NCBI GenBank assembly: GCA_002403855.1
Contig: DHIO01000019.1
Location: 35,050 to 86,880, forward strand
Direction: 5' to 3'
Length of the DNA stretch: 51,831 nt
DNA from: Acidimicrobiia bacterium UBA4744
GTDB taxonomy: Bacteria > Actinomycetota > Acidimicrobiia > Spongiisociales > UBA4744
The notes beneath the pieces were generated by a model that had not been told where the DNA came from, searched no databases, and saw nothing but the letters and a program-made list of their open reading frames with translations. Of this stretch, positions 24,657 to 33,193 are shown piece by piece (the first letter of the stretch is position 1; every line of letters starts with the position of its first letter). A program made the translations under genes and the position numbers.

Positions 24657-26168
24657 CTACCCCTCGAAAGTGTCCCTGAAGTCCGTGATCGCCGCCACCA
24701 GCGCTTCCTCCTCGGGCAGCTCACCGGTCGAGGCGACCTGATCGAGAAGCTCGGGGTGCCGGGTCCGCACGAACTCGAGGAGGCCCGCCTCGAACTCTTC
24801 GATTTGTTCGACCGGCACAGAATCCATGTGACCCTCTGTGACGGCAAAGATGGCCACCACCTGCTCCGCGACCGTGAACGGCGAAAACTGGCCTTGTTTC
24901 AGAACCTCCACGACCCGGCGGCCCCGCTCGAGCTGGGCAAGGGAGGCGGCGTCGAGTTCGGAACCAAACTCGGCAAACGCCTCGAGCTCGCGGAACTGAG
25001 CAAGGTTGAGGCGCAACGGACCCGCCACCTTCTTCATGCCCTTGATCTGAGCGTTGCCACCGACCCGGGAAACGGAAATGCCGGCGTTGATCGCCGGCCG
25101 GATGCCCGAGTAAAAGAGATCCGACTCGAGGAAGATCTGCCCGTCGGTGATCGAAATCACGTTGGTTGGTATGTACGCCGAAACGTCACCGGCCTTGGTC
25201 TCGATGATCGGCAGGCCGGTCAGCGAACCACCCCCGAGCTCGTCGGACAGCTTGGCGCACCGCTCCAACAATCGGGAGTGCAGGTAGAACACGTCCCCCG
25301 GATACGCCTCGCGGCCGGGCGGGCGCCGCAGCAACAGAGAGATTTCGCGATAGGCGACGGCTTGCTTGGAAAGGTCGTCGAAGATGGCCAGGGCATGCTC
25401 GCCGTTGTACATCCAGTACTGGCCGATCGCCGAACCGGCATAGGGGGCGTACATCTGCAACGCAGCGGGAGACGAGGCCGAGGCGTTGACGACCACCGTG
25501 TACTCCATGGCGTCGTGAGCCGTGAGGAAGTCCACGACCTCCGCCACCGTCGAGGCCTTCTGACCGATGGCGACGTAGATGCACTTAACGCCCTGGCCCT
25601 TCTGGTTGATGATGGTGTCGACCGCAATCGCCGTCTTGCCGGTTTGCCGGTCACCGATGATCAGTTCGCGCTGGCCGCGCCCGATGGGGATCATCGAGTC
25701 GATAGCCTTGATCCCGGTCTGCAGCGGTTCCTTCACCGGCTGCCGCTGCACCACAGTGGGAGCCTGGACTTCTAGGAGCCGGAATTCGGAGGCGTTGATG
25801 GGGCCCTTCCCGTCGAGGGGATTGCCGAGGGGATCGACGACCCGCCCCAACAGGGCATCACCCACGGGGACCGACAGGACCTTGCCGGTTTGCCTGACGG
25901 GATCACCTTCCTCGATATGGCTGGCTTCGCCCATCAACACGACACCGAGGTCGTCCTCGTCGATGTTCAGAGCTACTCCCTGCAAACCGCCCGGGAATTC
26001 GAGCAGTTCGGAGGCCATGGCATTCGGCAAACCTTTGACGCGCGCGACCCCGTCGGCGCTTGCGGTCACGTAACCGACCGTTTCGGCTTCAACCGTCGGT
26101 TGCCAGCCCTCCAGGCTCTCCTTGAGGACTGCGGTGATGTCTTCCGGCTTGATGGTCATCTCTGACAT
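24657..26168 (-). CDS. atpA: ATP synthase alpha subunit
   Basis: The 503-aa regulatory nucleotide-binding subunit has Walker A GDRQTGKTAIAVDTIINQ near residue 170, the CIYVAIGQKASTVAEVVDFL segment and the conserved LLRRPPGREAYPGDVFYLHS loop. ATG 26168 has GGAGA 5 nt upstream, favouring it over an upstream in-frame codon at 26183 and a downstream ATG at 26159. It follows atpH with about 20 bp between. Confidence 0.97.
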   Translation of the reverse strand: MSEMTIKPEDITAVLKESLEGWQPTVEAETVGYVTASADGVARVKGLPNAMASELLEFPGGLQGVALNIDEDDLGVVLMGEASHIEEGDPVRQTGKVLSVPVGDALLGRVVDPLGNPLDGKGPINASEFRLLEVQAPTVVQRQPVKEPLQTGIKAIDSMIPIGRGQRELIIGDRQTGKTAIAVDTIINQKGQGVKCIYVAIGQKASTVAEVVDFLTAHDAMEYTVVVNASASSPAALQMYAPYAGSAIGQYWMYNGEHALAIFDDLSKQAVAYREISLLLRRPPGREAYPGDVFYLHSRLLERCAKLSDELGGGSLTGLPIIETKAGDVSAYIPTNVISITDGQIFLESDLFYSGIRPAINAGISVSRVGGNAQIKGMKKVAGPLRLNLAQFRELEAFAEFGSELDAASLAQLERGRRVVEVLKQGQFSPFTVAEQVVAIFAVTEGHMDSVPVEQIEEFEAGLLEFVRTRHPELLDQVASTGELPEEEALVAAITDFRDTFEG

Positions 26169-26187
26169 CGAATCTCCTGCCAATTCT

Positions 26188-26721
26188 CTATCGGGCCTTC
26201 AACGCCTCGCGCAGACCGGAGAGCCGTTTCTGCACAGAGCCGTCGATGACGGTATCCCCGACGCGAGCGACGATGCCGCCGATCACGGAGGGGTCCACGA
26301 TTACTTTGGGTTCGAGCCGCTTTCCGGTCCGGCGCGCCAGGGCGGCGACCAGCCGCTCCACGGTTGCCGCATCCAGTTCGACCGCAGTGCGAATCTCGGC
26401 TACCTCCCGGTCGACGGCCGCCGCCGATGTTTCGGCCAGCTCATCCACGATGTCCGGCAACGACGAGGCACGACCCGCTCCGACCACGAAGTTGACGAAG
26501 GCAACCGTCAGATCGGAGGCACGACCCTCCAGCAAGCCGTCAACGATGGACCGCTTGCGATCGGGCGGAAGCTGAGGGTTGCTGAGGGCATCGCGCAGCT
26601 CGCCGGACGAACGAAAGGCGGCCGCAATCTGGAGAAGCTCGGTCTGCACCCGGTCCAACTCGTCCTCGGCGCGGGCGATCTCGAAGATCCCGGCCGCATA
26701 CCCCGAAGCACGATCAGTCAT
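26188..26721 (-). CDS. atpH: ATP synthase delta subunit
   Basis: A 177-aa peripheral stalk subunit with the N-terminal helical bundle (GYAAGIFEIARAEDELDRVQ) and the C-terminal VDPSVIGGIVARVGDTVIDGSVQKRLSGL signature. It joins the b subunits to the top of F1. It is a separate protein here, unlike the fused b-delta of mycobacteria. It lies 5 bp after atpF. Confidence 0.93.
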   Translation of the reverse strand: MTDRASGYAAGIFEIARAEDELDRVQTELLQIAAAFRSSGELRDALSNPQLPPDRKRSIVDGLLEGRASDLTVAFVNFVVGAGRASSLPDIVDELAETSAAAVDREVAEIRTAVELDAATVERLVAALARRTGKRLEPKVIVDPSVIGGIVARVGDTVIDGSVQKRLSGLREALKAR

Positions 26722-26726
26722 ATCGG

Positions 26727-27278
26727 CTACGCCATCCTCTCCAGATCCGTTAGGTAGCGGTCTATCAGGCCCCGCTGTGCTTCACGATCGAGGTTCTCCC
26801 CCACCACTTTCTCGGCCAGATCGATGGAGAGATCGGCCACCTCCTGGCGAGCCTCTTGGAGGGCGCGGGCTTTCTCGTTGGCGGCGTCCTCCCGGGCTTT
26901 GGCCACGATCTGATCGGCTTCGCTCTCGGCCCGGGAGACCAGATCGGAACGAAGGGTCTCTGCCTGGGCACGCGCCTCTTCGACGATGCGATTGGCCTCT
27001 GACTTGGCGTCGGCCATCTGGGAGCGATAGTCGTCGAGCAGGCTCTGTGCTTCGACCTTGGCGGCTTCCGCTTCTCCCAGCTGGCCGCTGATGGCCTTTT
27101 GACGGTTTTCCAGCGACCGGTTGATGGCCGGCCACGCCCACTTCCACATGAAGAAGAAGACGACGGCAAAGGCGATGATGCCGGCGATCAGCTCGGCCGG
27201 AGCCGGCAGGAGCAGGTCGATGCCTCCTCCCTCTTCTTCCTCGGCGGCGAGAAGCACGCTCAATGCAGCGTTCAGCAT
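26727..27278 (-). CDS. atpF: ATP synthase b subunit
   Basis: The 183-aa subunit has one membrane helix near residues 30-48 (ELIAGIIAFAVVFFFMWKW) and then a long charged coiled coil rich in Ala, Glu, Arg and Lys, the peripheral stalk. A single b gene is present; there is no b' gene. It is followed closely by atpH. Confidence 0.93.
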   Translation of the reverse strand: MLNAALSVLLAAEEEEGGGIDLLLPAPAELIAGIIAFAVVFFFMWKWAWPAINRSLENRQKAISGQLGEAEAAKVEAQSLLDDYRSQMADAKSEANRIVEEARAQAETLRSDLVSRAESEADQIVAKAREDAANEKARALQEARQEVADLSIDLAEKVVGENLDREAQRGLIDRYLTDLERMA

Positions 27279-27290
27279 GGAGTCTCCCTG

Positions 27291-27554
27291 CTACCCGGCC
27301 AGGAAGAACAGCACGAAGCCGATCAGCGCCAGCGCTTCCGTGAAGGCGATGCCGAGGAACATTGTCGTCCGTACCATGCCGGCCGCTTCCGGCTGACGGG
27401 CCATCGCCTGCACCGCATTGCCGGCCACGATACCGATGCCGACGCCGGGACCGATCGCGGCCAGGCCGTAGCCGATGAGGGCCAGGCTGCCGCCGATGTC
27501 CCCGGTCAGCTGGGCCAGCACCAGGGTCGCGGCCGTCGCAAGAGTGTGAACCAT
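27291..27554 (-). CDS. atpE: ATP synthase c subunit
   Basis: An 87-aa hairpin of two membrane helices. The first holds the GPGVGIGIVAGNAVQAMARQPEA glycine-rich stretch and polar loop; the second holds the ion-carrying Glu in AFTEALALIGFVL. The residues around this Glu (no Gln in helix one and Ala after the Glu) fit proton rather than sodium coupling. Confidence 0.95.
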   Translation of the reverse strand: MVHTLATAATLVLAQLTGDIGGSLALIGYGLAAIGPGVGIGIVAGNAVQAMARQPEAAGMVRTTMFLGIAFTEALALIGFVLFFLAG

Positions 27555-27571
27555 TCCGTTTCCTTTCTCTT

Positions 27572-28375
27572 TCAGTGTTCTGGATTGACCGACGTTTGGA
27601 TGTAAACGGCCGAAAGCAGCGTGAAGATGTAAGCCTGCAACACCGACACGATGATTTCGAACACATAGATGAGGAGCCCCATCCCCAGCCAGGCCACACC
27701 GATGGTCGACCGTAGCCCGATCTCTCCGACGGCCCCGATGAAGATCACGCCGGATGCCAGCAGAATGCTCAACATGACGTGGCCGGCCACCATGTTGGCG
27801 AAGAGCCGGACGGCCAGACTGAAGGGTCGGACAAACAGGATCGAGAACAGTTCGATGATCCCTACCAGCGGCTTCATGGCGACCGGTACCCCGGGCGGCC
27901 AGGCGATGTCTTTGAAGTAGCCGAAACCTTGTTTGCGGATGCCGGCCACCAGAAAGATCACGTAGGTGAGGAAGGCCAGGAAGCCGGGGATGGCCATGCG
28001 CGAAGTGATCGGGAAGTTGATGAGCGGCGTGACCTCAAACAGGTTGCCCACCAGGATGAACAGGAAGAGCGATAGCAGATACGGTGCGTAGCGAGCCCCC
28101 TCCGGCCCGATGATGCCGACCGCGATTTCGTCCTTCACGAATCCGACCAGTGCTTCGACGGCCGCCTGAAACTTGGTGGGTACCAAGCGTGGTTTCCGAT
28201 AGGTGACGTAGACGACGGCGAGGACGATGATCGCGGCCAGTCCAATGAGGAAGACAGTACGGTTGATGCTGTCGAAGAGGGGTGGGAATTCGAACAACTC
28301 GAGCACGTTCGCCGGTTTGCAGACCACCTCGTTGACGTAATCGCACTCCTCGACGGCCAGAATCAGTTCGTCCAC
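27572..28375 (-). CDS. atpB: ATP synthase a subunit
   Basis: The 267-aa integral membrane stator subunit contains the helix with the essential Arg (SLAVRLFANMVAGHVMLSIL near residue 190) and the C-terminal helix VLQAYIFTLLSAVYIQTS. The N-terminal segment contains two Cys (EECDY and VVCKP) facing outside. GTG 28375 starts inside the end of atpI by 13 bp. Confidence 0.95.
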   Translation of the reverse strand: MDELILAVEECDYVNEVVCKPANVLELFEFPPLFDSINRTVFLIGLAAIIVLAVVYVTYRKPRLVPTKFQAAVEALVGFVKDEIAVGIIGPEGARYAPYLLSLFLFILVGNLFEVTPLINFPITSRMAIPGFLAFLTYVIFLVAGIRKQGFGYFKDIAWPPGVPVAMKPLVGIIELFSILFVRPFSLAVRLFANMVAGHVMLSILLASGVIFIGAVGEIGLRSTIGVAWLGMGLLIYVFEIIVSVLQAYIFTLLSAVYIQTSVNPEH

Positions 28376-28758
28376 TCCAACTCCCTTTCAGCGCCCTTCG
28401 CCACTGCAACTGCTTCCCAGGCCAGCAGACTCAGGTAGGCGACAACGACGGTTATCCCCAATGCCAGCTTGTCCAGTTCCACCAGTCGGCTGATGATAAG
28501 CACGGTGAGGGTGATCAGACCAAGTCGGAGGAAGAACCCGAACAACGCAACCGCTTGGTAGACGCCCAGAGAGATCCTGGCGGCCACCGACAGCATTGCT
28601 CCGGCCAGCAGGAAATTCCCGACCACAACGGCCATCCCGATGGCGGAAGCAATGAGGCCGTCAACCCCCCGGGTTGCCCAGAAGATTGTCAGGAGGACGG
28701 GACCGACGTAGACCGCCCTCTTGACCGTATGTCTGGCGAGGGTCGCTTCAACGTCCAT
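28363..28758 (-). CDS. atpI: ATP synthase subunit I-like membrane protein
   Basis: A 131-aa protein with four predicted membrane helices (VGPVLLTIFWATRGVDGLIA, SAIGMAVVVGNFLLAGAMLS, FLRLGLITLTVLIISRLV, ALGITVVVAYLSLLAW). Its position directly before atpB and its helix layout match AtpI, which helps c-ring assembly. Sequence conservation in this family is low, so the call rests partly on context. Its start overlaps the end of atpZ and its end overlaps atpB. Confidence 0.78.
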   Translation of the reverse strand: MDVEATLARHTVKRAVYVGPVLLTIFWATRGVDGLIASAIGMAVVVGNFLLAGAMLSVAARISLGVYQAVALFGFFLRLGLITLTVLIISRLVELDKLALGITVVVAYLSLLAWEAVAVAKGAERELEWTN

Positions 28759-28981
28759 GGCGCTCCTCTTCTCGCTTGGCGTAATGCCACAGACGCACGA
28801 AACCCGCGTAGGCCCCTACCACGATGCCGATGATCACCAGCCACGGCTCGGTCCCGAGCCACCTGTCGGCGAAGAACCCCAAGAGGAAGCCCGACAGAAT
28901 GGAGGCGAAGAAACCTCCTCCTGCCACCCAACCGTCGTTGACGGCCTGGGTGACCTGTTGGTGCGCCGTTCGTTTCCGCAT
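28748..28981 (-). CDS. AtpZ/AtpI-type small membrane protein
   Basis: This 77-aa product has two helices. The first contains the glycine pattern GGGFFASILSGFLLGFFADR and the second LVIIGIVVGAYAGFVRLW, the hallmark of the AtpZ family linked to ATP synthase assembly or Mg/Ca passage. ATG 28981 has AGGTGAGG just upstream and is preferred to GTG 28990. It is the first gene of the atp operon; a perfect CRP-type box lies 27 bp upstream. Confidence 0.82.
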   Translation of the reverse strand: MRKRTAHQQVTQAVNDGWVAGGGFFASILSGFLLGFFADRWLGTEPWLVIIGIVVGAYAGFVRLWHYAKREEERHGR

Positions 28982-29007
28982 GGACCTCACCTACAACCTC
29001 GCCGCTT

Positions 29008-29023
29008 TGTGATTTGTTTCACA
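29008..29023. promoter_or_regulatory. Perfect CRP/FNR-type binding site upstream of the atp operon
   Basis: TGTGA (29008-29012), a 6-nt spacer and TCACA (29019-29023) form a complete TGTGA-N6-TCACA site, the consensus of E. coli CRP and of mycobacterial CRP (Rv3676). It lies 27-42 bp before the atpZ start, in an AT-rich stretch. The same perfect pattern lies at whiB (42370-42385). I could not place the -10 and -35 boxes with confidence. Confidence 0.65.
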
Positions 29024-29044
29024 AAAAAGTGGCATGCTGCAAGT

Positions 29045-29094
29045 TCCAGGCTACGGGTGAGGAGCGTACCCGAAGCTGCCTCCCGAAGCCTGGA
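29045..29094 (-). terminator. Nested hairpin between glyA and the atp operon, followed by a T-run
   Basis: Outer arms TCCAGGCT (29045-29052) and AGCCTGGA (29087-29094) enclose an inner stem CGGGT/ACCCG (29054-29058 and 29068-29072). On the minus strand a run of six T (29024-29029) follows 16-21 nt later. It begins 8 nt after the glyA stop, so a glyA terminator is likely; part of it could also act in the atp leader. Confidence 0.42.
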
Positions 29095-29101
29095 GCCTCC
29101 T

Positions 29102-30373
29102 TCACACATGACCCGGAAACCCCTCCGGGTACGCGGGAAAGGCACCCGCCAGCTTGCGAATCCTCACTTCCAACTCCTCGAGAGCCACGGGATCGTCACG
29201 GTGGCGGAGTACCTCGGCGAGCAACCCGGCGGTCTCATCGGCCTCCGGTTCCTTCATGCCTTGCGTGGTCATCGCCGGCGTTCCGAACCTTATCCCGCTG
29301 CCCACAAAGGGCCTACGAGGGTCGAACGGCACCGCGTTGAAGTTGCAGGTGATGCCGACTGAATTGAGCAACCGGGCCCCTTTCTTTCCGGTCAGTTCCT
29401 CATCGATGCTCCGCATGTCGGTCAGGACCATGTGGTTGTCGGTCCCGCCTCCGACGACTCGCACTCCTTCTGCCGTCAACCGGTTGGCCAACGCCCGGGC
29501 ATTGAGGACGATTTGCTTCGCATAGACCCGGAACTCGGGAGTCGACGCCTCGAGAAAGCAGACGGCTTTGGCGGCAACCTGGTTGAAGATTCCGCCGCCC
29601 TGCATCCCCGGGAACACAGCTTTGTCGATCCGTTCGGCGTGCTCCTCACGGGAAAGGATGAGCCCACCCCGGGGACCACGCAGCGCCTTGTGGGTCGTGC
29701 CCGTTACGAAGTCCGCGTACGGCACCGGACTCGGGTAGGCGTCCCCCGCCACCAACCCGATGAAGTGTGCTGCATCGACCATCAGCAGAGCGCCGACCTC
29801 GTCGGCAATGGATCGGAAGGCTTCGAAGTCGAGCACTTGGGAGTAGGCCGTGTATCCGGCCAGGACGATCTTGGGCCGGTGTACGAGCGCCAATCGCCGG
29901 ATCTCGTCCATGTCGATCAACTCGGTATCCGGGTCCACTCCGTAGGGGACGAAGTCGTAGAGCTCACCGGAGGCGTTGACGGGCAGACCATGCGTGAGGT
30001 GCCCGCCCTGATCGAAACCCATGGCCAGCACCTTGTCCCCAGGTTCCAGAAAGGCGAAGTAGGCGGCCAGGTTGGCCTGAGATCCGGCGTGAGACTGGAC
30101 GTTGGCGTGCTCCGCACCGAAGAGGGCTTGGGCTCGTTCCTTCGCCAGGATCTCGACCTCGTCAACCACCTCGCAACCCTCGTAGTACCGGCGCCCCGGA
30201 TAGCCTTCGGCGTACTTGTTGGTGAACACCGACCCGGAAGCCTCCAGAACCGCCCGGGAGACGAAGTTTTCCGATGCGATCAGGTGGATGTGTGAGTTCT
30301 GACGAGTGACGTCGGCACGAATGAGGTCTGCTACCTGCGCGTCGACGTCTTCGAGCGGACGGGGGTCGATCAT
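29102..30373 (-). CDS. glyA: Serine hydroxymethyltransferase
   Basis: A 423-aa PLP enzyme converting serine and tetrahydrofolate to glycine and methylene-tetrahydrofolate. It contains IHLIASENFVSRAVLEASGS near residue 25, YAEGYPGRRYYEGCEVVDE near 55, VQSHAGSQANLAAY near 95, and the PLP-binding Lys in VTGTTHKALRGPRGG near residue 228. ATG 30373 gives the family start; the open frame upstream is rejected. It lies after tsaC in a position where mycobacteria have wecA before the atp genes. A hairpin lies in the gap upstream. Confidence 0.96.
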   Translation of the reverse strand: MIDPRPLEDVDAQVADLIRADVTRQNSHIHLIASENFVSRAVLEASGSVFTNKYAEGYPGRRYYEGCEVVDEVEILAKERAQALFGAEHANVQSHAGSQANLAAYFAFLEPGDKVLAMGFDQGGHLTHGLPVNASGELYDFVPYGVDPDTELIDMDEIRRLALVHRPKIVLAGYTAYSQVLDFEAFRSIADEVGALLMVDAAHFIGLVAGDAYPSPVPYADFVTGTTHKALRGPRGGLILSREEHAERIDKAVFPGMQGGGIFNQVAAKAVCFLEASTPEFRVYAKQIVLNARALANRLTAEGVRVVGGGTDNHMVLTDMRSIDEELTGKKGARLLNSVGITCNFNAVPFDPRRPFVGSGIRFGTPAMTTQGMKEPEADETAGLLAEVLRHRDDPVALEELEVRIRKLAGAFPAYPEGFPGHV

Positions 30374-30448
30374 GATGCCAGCCTTCTTGTTCGGTCTCAG
30401 CACCGTAGGGTAGCGGCGCTTTGGTTTGGGAAGTTCGATGCGCGCAGC

Positions 30449-30469
30449 TGGTCGTGGGAGGCACGACCA
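30449..30469 (-). terminator. Hairpin between tsaC and glyA
   Basis: TGGTCGTG (30449-30456) and CACGACCA (30462-30469) form a perfect 8-bp stem with a 5-nt loop, 70-90 nt after the tsaC stop and about 80 nt before glyA. There is no T-run. It may be a weak terminator or a leader structure of glyA; I found no match to the ZTP riboswitch core. Confidence 0.35.
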
Positions 30470-30538
30470 CCACGGCTGGACCCTTGAACCTCCCTCTCGG
30501 CGCCTCGAACCCCGTACCTTCACGGCCCGCGCCGACCA

Positions 30539-31105
30539 TCAGAATGCAATGTCAACAGGTCCCTCTCTCAGCACCCTCGGTGGGTCCACCGTCACGTCCA
30601 CCACCGTCGAGGCCGTACCGCCGGGACAGCTGCCCGGCAGGTACGCCGACACCGCACCTTTGAAGAAGGCCACCGCTTCTTCGCGGGAGACGGCCGGAGC
30701 TTGGCCGCTCGGGTTGGCGCTGGTCACCGCCAGAGGTCCGACCAAGGAGAACAGCTCTCTGGCCAGGGCATGGTCGGGCACCCGGATGGCCACGGTCTGA
30801 CGGCGGTGGTCGCCTACCCATTCGGGAAGCGGTACGCGGCTGCGCACGACGAGGGTCAGCGGTCCCGGCCAATGGCCGACTACCAGTTCTCGAACCAGGG
30901 GGGTTATCTCTACCAGCGACCCGAAGTGATCGAGGGTATCGCCCAGCAGGCCGATCGGCTTGCGACGAGGCCTTCCCTTCAGGTCGAAGAGAGCCCGTAC
31001 GGCACCGGGTTGGAGAGGATCGACCGCGAGTCCGTAGACGGTATCCGTCGGTACGCCGACGATCCCACCGTCCCGCACCGCCGCCAAGGCTTCCTCGAGG
31101 TGCAT
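30539..31105 (-). CDS. tsaC: L-threonylcarbamoyladenylate synthase (TsaC/Sua5/YrdC)
   Basis: A 188-aa enzyme that makes the activated threonylcarbamoyl group for the t6A modification of tRNAs. The YrdC core shows GIVGVPTDTVYGLAVD near residue 15, LKGRPRRKPIGLL (the KxR/K-type motif) and VTSANPSGQAP near residue 135. ATG 31105 with GGGGGAA about 10 nt upstream is chosen. It lacks the C-terminal Sua5 domain. It follows prmC by 50 bp, the order also seen in mycobacteria. Confidence 0.93.
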   Translation of the reverse strand: MHLEEALAAVRDGGIVGVPTDTVYGLAVDPLQPGAVRALFDLKGRPRRKPIGLLGDTLDHFGSLVEITPLVRELVVGHWPGPLTLVVRSRVPLPEWVGDHRRQTVAIRVPDHALARELFSLVGPLAVTSANPSGQAPAVSREEAVAFFKGAVSAYLPGSCPGGTASTVVDVTVDPPRVLREGPVDIAF

Positions 31106-31155
31106 CCGTGCAGGTTCCCCCAACGGGGGCGGATCCGCAACCCGTCACCGGCCGG

Positions 31156-31986
31156 TTACACGCAGCAACGACCCCCTTTGCGCCCGACCAGAATGCGGGG
31201 CCGCCGGGCCAGATCGAGACGGACCTCAACGTCGAGGTAGACGCCAAACAGCTCGAGCGCCCGTTGCGATTGAGTCTCCCCGATCTCGCAGAACAGCCAG
31301 CCTCCGGTGGCCATCCACCAGTAGGCATCTCGGGCGATCCGCTCCAGTATCTCGTCGCCGCGCGGCCCGGCAACCAGCGCCCGTCGCGGGTCGTGATCGC
31401 GAACCTCGACGGGTAACTCGTCGAATTCCGACTCGGCCACGTACGGCGGATTGGCCACCAGCAAGTCGACTCGTTCGTACAACTCGCCGGGCAACGGAGC
31501 AAAAAGGTCTCCCTGGAGGAAGGTCACGTCGAGTCCCAGGGCACCGGCGTTCTCTTCTGCGAGTTCCAGTGCTTCGGACGACCGATCGGTTGCAAATACC
31601 CGGGCGGATGGGAACCGGTGTTTCAACGCCAGCGCGAGATTGCCGCTGCCGGTGCAGAGATCCACGATCACCGTGCCGGGTCCGGCGTCGCCCAGCGCCG
31701 CCACGGCCTCCTCCCAGAGCCGCTCGGTCTCCGGTCGTGGCACCAGAGCACGGCCGTCGCTGGACAGCTCGATCGGGCCAAACTGGACCGTCCCTTCGAG
31801 GTGTTGAAGAGGAACCCCGGCCCGGCGCCGTTCGACCAGCTCGAAATAGCGTTCGGCCTCCCGGACGCCGATCTCGCCCTCGGCTGTGAGATCGCGTCGT
31901 GACCGGCCGGTGGCAACGGCCAGCAGGCGTTCCGCTTCGTGGGGCGGTACCCCCGGACGTTCCAGAAGCCGACGGACCAAGGGCAT
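31156..31986 (-). CDS. prmC: Release factor glutamine methyltransferase
   Basis: The 276-aa enzyme methylates the GGQ glutamine of peptide-chain release factors. It has a helical N-terminal domain, a SAM motif VIVDLCTGSGNLALAL near residue 105 and the catalytic NPPY motif in LLVANPPYVAESEF near residue 180. The prfA gene lies upstream in the same direction, fitting its substrate. Element B copy 1 lies in the 127-bp gap between them. Confidence 0.94.
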   Translation of the reverse strand: MPLVRRLLERPGVPPHEAERLLAVATGRSRRDLTAEGEIGVREAERYFELVERRRAGVPLQHLEGTVQFGPIELSSDGRALVPRPETERLWEEAVAALGDAGPGTVIVDLCTGSGNLALALKHRFPSARVFATDRSSEALELAEENAGALGLDVTFLQGDLFAPLPGELYERVDLLVANPPYVAESEFDELPVEVRDHDPRRALVAGPRGDEILERIARDAYWWMATGGWLFCEIGETQSQRALELFGVYLDVEVRLDLARRPRILVGRKGGRCCV

Positions 31987-32047
31987 AGGAGCATCTTGCC
32001 AGAATTCGGAAGTTGTCCGGCTCCCCGACGTGAGTGGCTACTGGGTT

Positions 32048-32090
32048 CTTGCGTGAGTTTCCTGCGGTATACGCAGGTTTCTCACGCAAG
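32048..32090. repeat. Palindromic element B, copy 1
   Basis: Outer arms CTTGCGTGAG / CTCACGCAAG (10 bp), a symmetric TTT/TTT internal loop, inner arms CCTGCG/CGCAGG (6 bp) and a 5-nt loop make a 43-nt element. It begins 23 nt after the prfA stop on the minus strand. A copy with the same architecture in opposite orientation lies at 49821-49863. Confidence 0.8.
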
Positions 32091-32113
32091 TTCGGGAAGG
32101 GGAGCGCTCCGAC

Positions 32114-33193
32114 TCACTCTCCCTCGAGCAACTTGCGGGCTTCTTCCTGAGCGGTCAAGGCATCGACGAACCCATCGAGATCGCCGGCAAGCACCTCCGG
32201 AAGCTTCTTGATGGTAAGCCCGATACGGTGGTCGGTCACTCGATTCTCCTTGTAGTTGTAGGTGCGGATCTTCTCGGAGCGGCCACCGGTGCCGACCTGG
32301 GACCGCCGGGCGTCGGCGATCTCTCCGAGGTGCTCTTCGAGCTGTATCTGGTAGAGGCGGGCACGAAGAATCCGAAAGGCCTTCTCCTTGTTCTGTAGCT
32401 GGGACTTCTCATCCTGACAGCTGACCACCAGACCGGTCGGTTCGTGGGTCAGGCGGACGGCTGAATCGGTGGTGTTGACCGACTGACCGCCCGGCCCGCT
32501 CGAGCGATACACATCGACCCGCACCTCGCCAGGATCTAGTGCTACATCGACCTCCTCTGCCTCCGGCAGAACAGCCACCGTGCCGGTGGAGGTATGGATG
32601 CGGCCCTGAGATTCGGTCTTCGGGACCCGCTGCACCCGGTGGACGCCGGCTTCGTACTTCATGCGCGAGTAGGCGCCCTTCCCTTTCACGGAGAGAATGA
32701 CTTCCTTCACACCCCCGGTCTCCGAAGGCGATGACTCCAGGATCTCAGTCTTGAATCCGTGCCGGTCGGCGAACAACCGGTACATCCCGAGGAGATCGCC
32801 GGCCCAGATGGCTGCTTCATCTCCACCGGCCGCGGCGCGGATCTCGACGATGACATCCTTCTCGTCATTGGGGTCCTTGGGTAGGAGACTGCGCCGCAGT
32901 TCTTCCTCGAGATCGACGGCCTCCTGTTGTCGCTCGCCGGCCAACGCCCGCAGGCCGGCGGCCAGGTCCGGGTCGGTTTCCACCTCGGCGAGTTCTTCGG
33001 CCTCGCGGGCTTCGTCCAAAGCCCGTTGATGGCCATGGAAGTTCTCGACCACCGGGCGCAGCTCGGCGTGCCGTCTGGCCAGTTCTGTGTACCGCCCCTG
33101 ATCTTCGAGCACCCCCGGATCGGACAGGAGTCGCTCGGTCTCTTCGAAGGCGACTTCTATCTCCTTGAGCCGTTGAGTGAGTCCTGAGTCCAT
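32114..33193 (-). CDS. prfA: Peptide chain release factor 1
   Basis: At 359 aa, it recognises UAA and UAG stop codons. The tripeptide position reads PKT within QRVPKTESQGRIHTS, matching RF1 (PxT) rather than RF2 (SPF). The catalytic GGQ is in SSGPGGQSVNTTDSAVRL near residue 230. ATG 33193 overlaps the DUF1385 stop by one base and removes an unlikely 8-residue extension. It is followed by prmC. Confidence 0.95.
   Translation of the reverse strand: MDSGLTQRLKEIEVAFEETERLLSDPGVLEDQGRYTELARRHAELRPVVENFHGHQRALDEAREAEELAEVETDPDLAAGLRALAGERQQEAVDLEEELRRSLLPKDPNDEKDVIVEIRAAAGGDEAAIWAGDLLGMYRLFADRHGFKTEILESSPSETGGVKEVILSVKGKGAYSRMKYEAGVHRVQRVPKTESQGRIHTSTGTVAVLPEAEEVDVALDPGEVRVDVYRSSGPGGQSVNTTDSAVRLTHEPTGLVVSCQDEKSQLQNKEKAFRILRARLYQIQLEEHLGEIADARRSQVGTGGRSEKIRTYNYKENRVTDHRIGLTIKKLPEVLAGDLDGFVDALTAQEEARKLLEGE

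Noticed and set aside
30374..30538. ZTP/pfl or other riboswitch upstream of glyA
   Set aside because: The region has an 8-bp hairpin but I could not match the conserved ZTP core or another known riboswitch pattern.
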